24,584 nucleotides of DNA from OFTM291 sp041741375 (lineage in GTDB: Bacteria > Gemmatimonadota > Gemmatimonadetes > Gemmatimonadales > GWC2-71-9): NCBI GenBank assembly GCA_041741375.1, contig JBGSKF010000111.1, forward strand, positions 1 to 24,584, in the 5' to 3' direction. A program made the translations under genes and the position numbers. The notes beneath the pieces are model-generated. The model saw nothing but the letters and a program-made list of their open reading frames with translations, made no database searches and was not told where the DNA came from. Shown piece by piece: positions 23,130 through 24,584 of the stretch (position 1 is the stretch's first letter; every line of letters begins with the position of its first letter).

Positions 23130-23401
23130 CGGCTCCCCCCGGCCCGCGAGCCGGTGTGTCCCGCCTCCTGACAACATTCGCGATCGGGATCCTCGTTCTC
23201 GACGGGGTGCTCCTGCTGATCGCGGGGTGGGACCAGGGCCGGGGGGTTCTGATGGGAGGCGGGGTCGTGTCCCTCCTGCTGGCCGGCGTGATGCGCGGGG
23301 CCTGGAAGCGCCACCGGCGCCTCCGGGAGGAGGTGGAGCGGGAGCGACAGGCCCTGGCCGACGAGGCGCGTGAGATGCGCGAACTGTTGCGCCGGAGATG
23401 A
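23126..23401 (+). CDS. Small membrane protein with C-terminal coiled coil
   Basis: A 91-residue protein starting at GTG, overlapping the ubiquitin-like gene by 4 bases. Two hydrophobic segments, LLTTFAIGILVLDGVLLLIAG (about 14-34) and VLMGGGVVSLLLAGVM (about 41-56), form a membrane hairpin. They are followed by a strongly charged helix with heptad-like spacing (KRHRRLREEVERERQALADE and on to EMRELLRRR), a probable cytoplasmic coiled coil. No family is recognised. It could anchor a complex including the upstream small proteins. The stop overlaps the deacetylase-family ATG as ATGA. Confidence 0.72.
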   Translation: MTAPPGPRAGVSRLLTTFAIGILVLDGVLLLIAGWDQGRGVLMGGGVVSLLLAGVMRGAWKRHRRLREEVERERQALADEAREMRELLRRR

Positions 23402-23690
23402 CCACCGAACTCCAGGTCTGGTCTCACTCGGCCTGCCTGTGCCACGACCCCGGTCCCGGGCATCCCGAATCCCGCTTGCGGCTTCTCACCCTCCTGGAAC
23501 GCCTCGAAAGTGAGGGGATCGCGGTGTCGGAGGCGGAGCCCGCCACGCCCGACGAGCTGGCGACGGTGCATGAGCCGCGTTACCTGGAGCTCCTGGCGGC
23601 AACTGCGGACCACGACTGGACGGCTCTGGATGGTGATACCGTCGCCATCCGCGCGTCGTGGAACGCGATCCGCGGAGCGGCGGGGGCGTT
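23398..23690 (+). pseudogene. Histone-deacetylase-family enzyme, N-terminal fragment cut at a junction
   Basis: The first ~98 residues match bacterial class II-type histone deacetylase/acetoin utilisation proteins: WSHSACLCHDPGPGHPESRLR, LLTLLERLESEGI, ATVHEPRYLELL and SWNAIRGAAGA. Full enzymes are about 300-340 residues, and the zinc-binding His/Asp motifs lie further on. After about 23690 the homology stops; the frame stays open to a stop at 23958, but those residues are antisense of a universal stress protein gene. The fragment begins in a 4-base overlap with the membrane-protein gene. Either the gene was broken in the genome or the contig is chimeric. Confidence 0.72.
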
Positions 23691-24125
23691 CTCAGTCGGT
23701 TTGAAAAGCCAGACGGGACAGGGGCACTGTCTGAGCAATTGCAGATCCTGGGAGGAAAAGCCGCGCTTCGGATGGCGGCTGTCGGCCTCCGCCGCCTTGA
23801 TGACGATGTCGCGGTCTTCCTTCAACACGTCCCGGATGATCTCCAGAAAGGGCTCGCCCTCGAGGTGCGACACGGAGATGGCGGAGAGATCGATTTTCGG
23901 TGATTCGGTTTGGGCAATGGCCGCCGTCAGGACCTGGTCGACCTGGGCTCTCCGGTAGTTCAGATAGGCGTCCCGCAGGTCGGGAATACCGGGCAGCGCC
24001 TTGGTGACGCTAATCACGGCGAGTGTGCCGCCATGGGCGGATGCCAGGGCAAACGCCTGACGCAGGGCGGCATCGTTGCCCGGCGCATCGGAGTGGACGA
24101 ACAAGACATTGCGGAAGGTTTTCAT
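23580..24125 (-). CDS. Universal stress protein family (UspA-like), C-terminally truncated
   Basis: The open frame encodes 181 residues. Residues 1 to about 144 (24125-23691) are a Usp domain: MKTFRNVLFVHSDAP, then AFALASAHGGTLAVISVTK, then EGEPFLEIIRDVLKEDRDIVIKAAE and the UspE-like LLRQCPCPVWLFKP. Related proteins usually continue into a second Usp domain, but the last ~37 residues here are antisense of the deacetylase fragment and not Usp. The true protein is therefore cut at about 23691. It is transcribed after the P-type ATPase across 64 bases; Usp and cation ATPase genes are often neighbours. Confidence 0.72.
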   Translation of the reverse strand: MKTFRNVLFVHSDAPGNDAALRQAFALASAHGGTLAVISVTKALPGIPDLRDAYLNYRRAQVDQVLTAAIAQTESPKIDLSAISVSHLEGEPFLEIIRDVLKEDRDIVIKAAEADSRHPKRGFSSQDLQLLRQCPCPVWLFKPTENAPAAPRIAFHDARMATVSPSRAVQSWSAVAARSSR

Positions 24126-24189
24126 GGTTCTGGGGACCGCGGGTTTCGGGGCTGCGGCATTCCTGAGGCGGAGATCGGCCGGAAAAAAT

Positions 24190-24584
24190 TCATTCGGGGG
24201 GCAGATTTCGCCCGCGCTCGCCGCCGAACCGGATCCACTTTTCGAACTCCACGGCGAGAAAGGAGAACAGGGCCACGGAGAGGATCATCACCCAGGTGGA
24301 AGGATCGAGGGGCGTGGAATGAAACAGGCGGTTCATCGGCGGCGCGTAGGTGAAGAGAAGTTGCAGGGAGACCATTGCCGCCGCTCCCAGAATGGCGAAC
24401 CGGTTGGTGAACAAGCCGATCGAGAACAGTGACCGGTTGAGGGAACGACAACTAAAAAGGTAGGCAGTCTCAACCATGACGATGATATTGACCACTGCGG
24501 TCCTGGCCTCGGCCACGGTCTCGCCGGGACGCGACATCTCGCGTTGAAAAAGCCAGTAGGCCCCGGCAATCATGATCAGGGTGA
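24190..24584 (-). CDS. P-type cation-transporting ATPase, C-terminal membrane part (partial)
   Basis: The frame is open through the right edge (an upstream TLI precedes the first Met), so only about 130 C-terminal residues are seen. They match the C-terminal transmembrane domain of Ca2+/H+-type P2 or P3 ATPases: YWLFQREMSRPGETVAEART, NIIVMVETAYLFSCRSLNRS, LFTNRFAILGAAAMVSLQLL, FTYAPPMNRLFHSTPLDPST and FLAVEFEKWIRF. Four hydrophobic helices are visible. The ion cannot be named without the upstream half. Base composition is visibly less G+C-rich than the left part of the window. Confidence 0.85.
   Translation of the reverse strand, partial: TLIMIAGAYWLFQREMSRPGETVAEARTAVVNIIVMVETAYLFSCRSLNRSLFSIGLFTNRFAILGAAAMVSLQLLFTYAPPMNRLFHSTPLDPSTWVMILSVALFSFLAVEFEKWIRFGGERGRNLPPE

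Noticed and set aside
23398..23958. A complete 186-residue deacetylase-family gene
   Set aside because: The residues after about 23690 are the antisense of a universal stress protein gene and lack the zinc-binding motifs; only the N-terminal fragment is real.

Overview
The window comes from a high-GC (roughly two-thirds G+C by eye) Gram-negative-type bacterium. Gene order, the zinc-binding S14, SecY/Adk/Map linkage, type IV pilus genes and a cluster of small unannotated proteins would suit Gemmatimonadota or a relative. That assignment is an impression from the protein sequences and was not tested.

Region 1 (1-12301, + strand) is one tightly packed ribosomal protein unit: the 3' end of tuf, then rpsJ-rplC-rplD-rplW-rplB-rpsS-rplV-rpsC-rplP-rpmC-rpsQ-rplN-rplX-rplE-rpsN-rpsH-rplF-rplR-rpsE-rpmD-rplO-secY-adk-map. 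Gaps are mostly 0-30 bases and many genes overlap by 1-8 bases. L4 carries a histone-H1-like Lys/Ala tail, and L24, L5 and S5 carry basic N-terminal extensions. A strong multi-stem hairpin lies between secY and adk. The usual continuation after map (infA, rpmJ, rpsM, rpsK, rpsD, rpoA, rplQ) is absent.

Region 2 (12258-16602) holds an inositol-monophosphatase-family gene (- strand, overlapping the end of map), then trpS, a PilT-like ATPase and purA on the + strand. TrpRS has the cysteine pattern of the [4Fe-4S] TrpRS enzymes. The PilT-like ATPase has substitutions in three catalytic motifs. The purA leader holds a terminator hairpin behind a possible promoter.

Region 3 (16625-20600, - strand) is a minor-pilin operon, fimT-pilV-pilW-pilX-like, preceded by a close match to a sigma-54 promoter. 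Two of its proteins carry EF-hand-like loops.

Region 4 (20783-23690, + strand) is a chain of genes that overlap or abut: a zincin-type metallopeptidase homologue, a secreted beta-propeller, a 90-residue unknown, a ubiquitin-like beta-grasp protein, a membrane/coiled-coil protein and the N-terminal part of a histone-deacetylase-family enzyme. This is the most novel-looking part of the window.

Region 5 (about 23691-24584) differs in composition. The deacetylase gene stops abruptly and is joined tail-to-tail to a truncated universal stress protein gene, followed by the C-terminal end of a P-type cation ATPase (both - strand). The junction is either an assembly chimera or a recombination breakpoint. 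Nothing to its right should be used to interpret the left part until it is verified.

No tRNA, rRNA, CRISPR array or insertion sequence was recognised. No gene-free stretch exceeds 300 bases.
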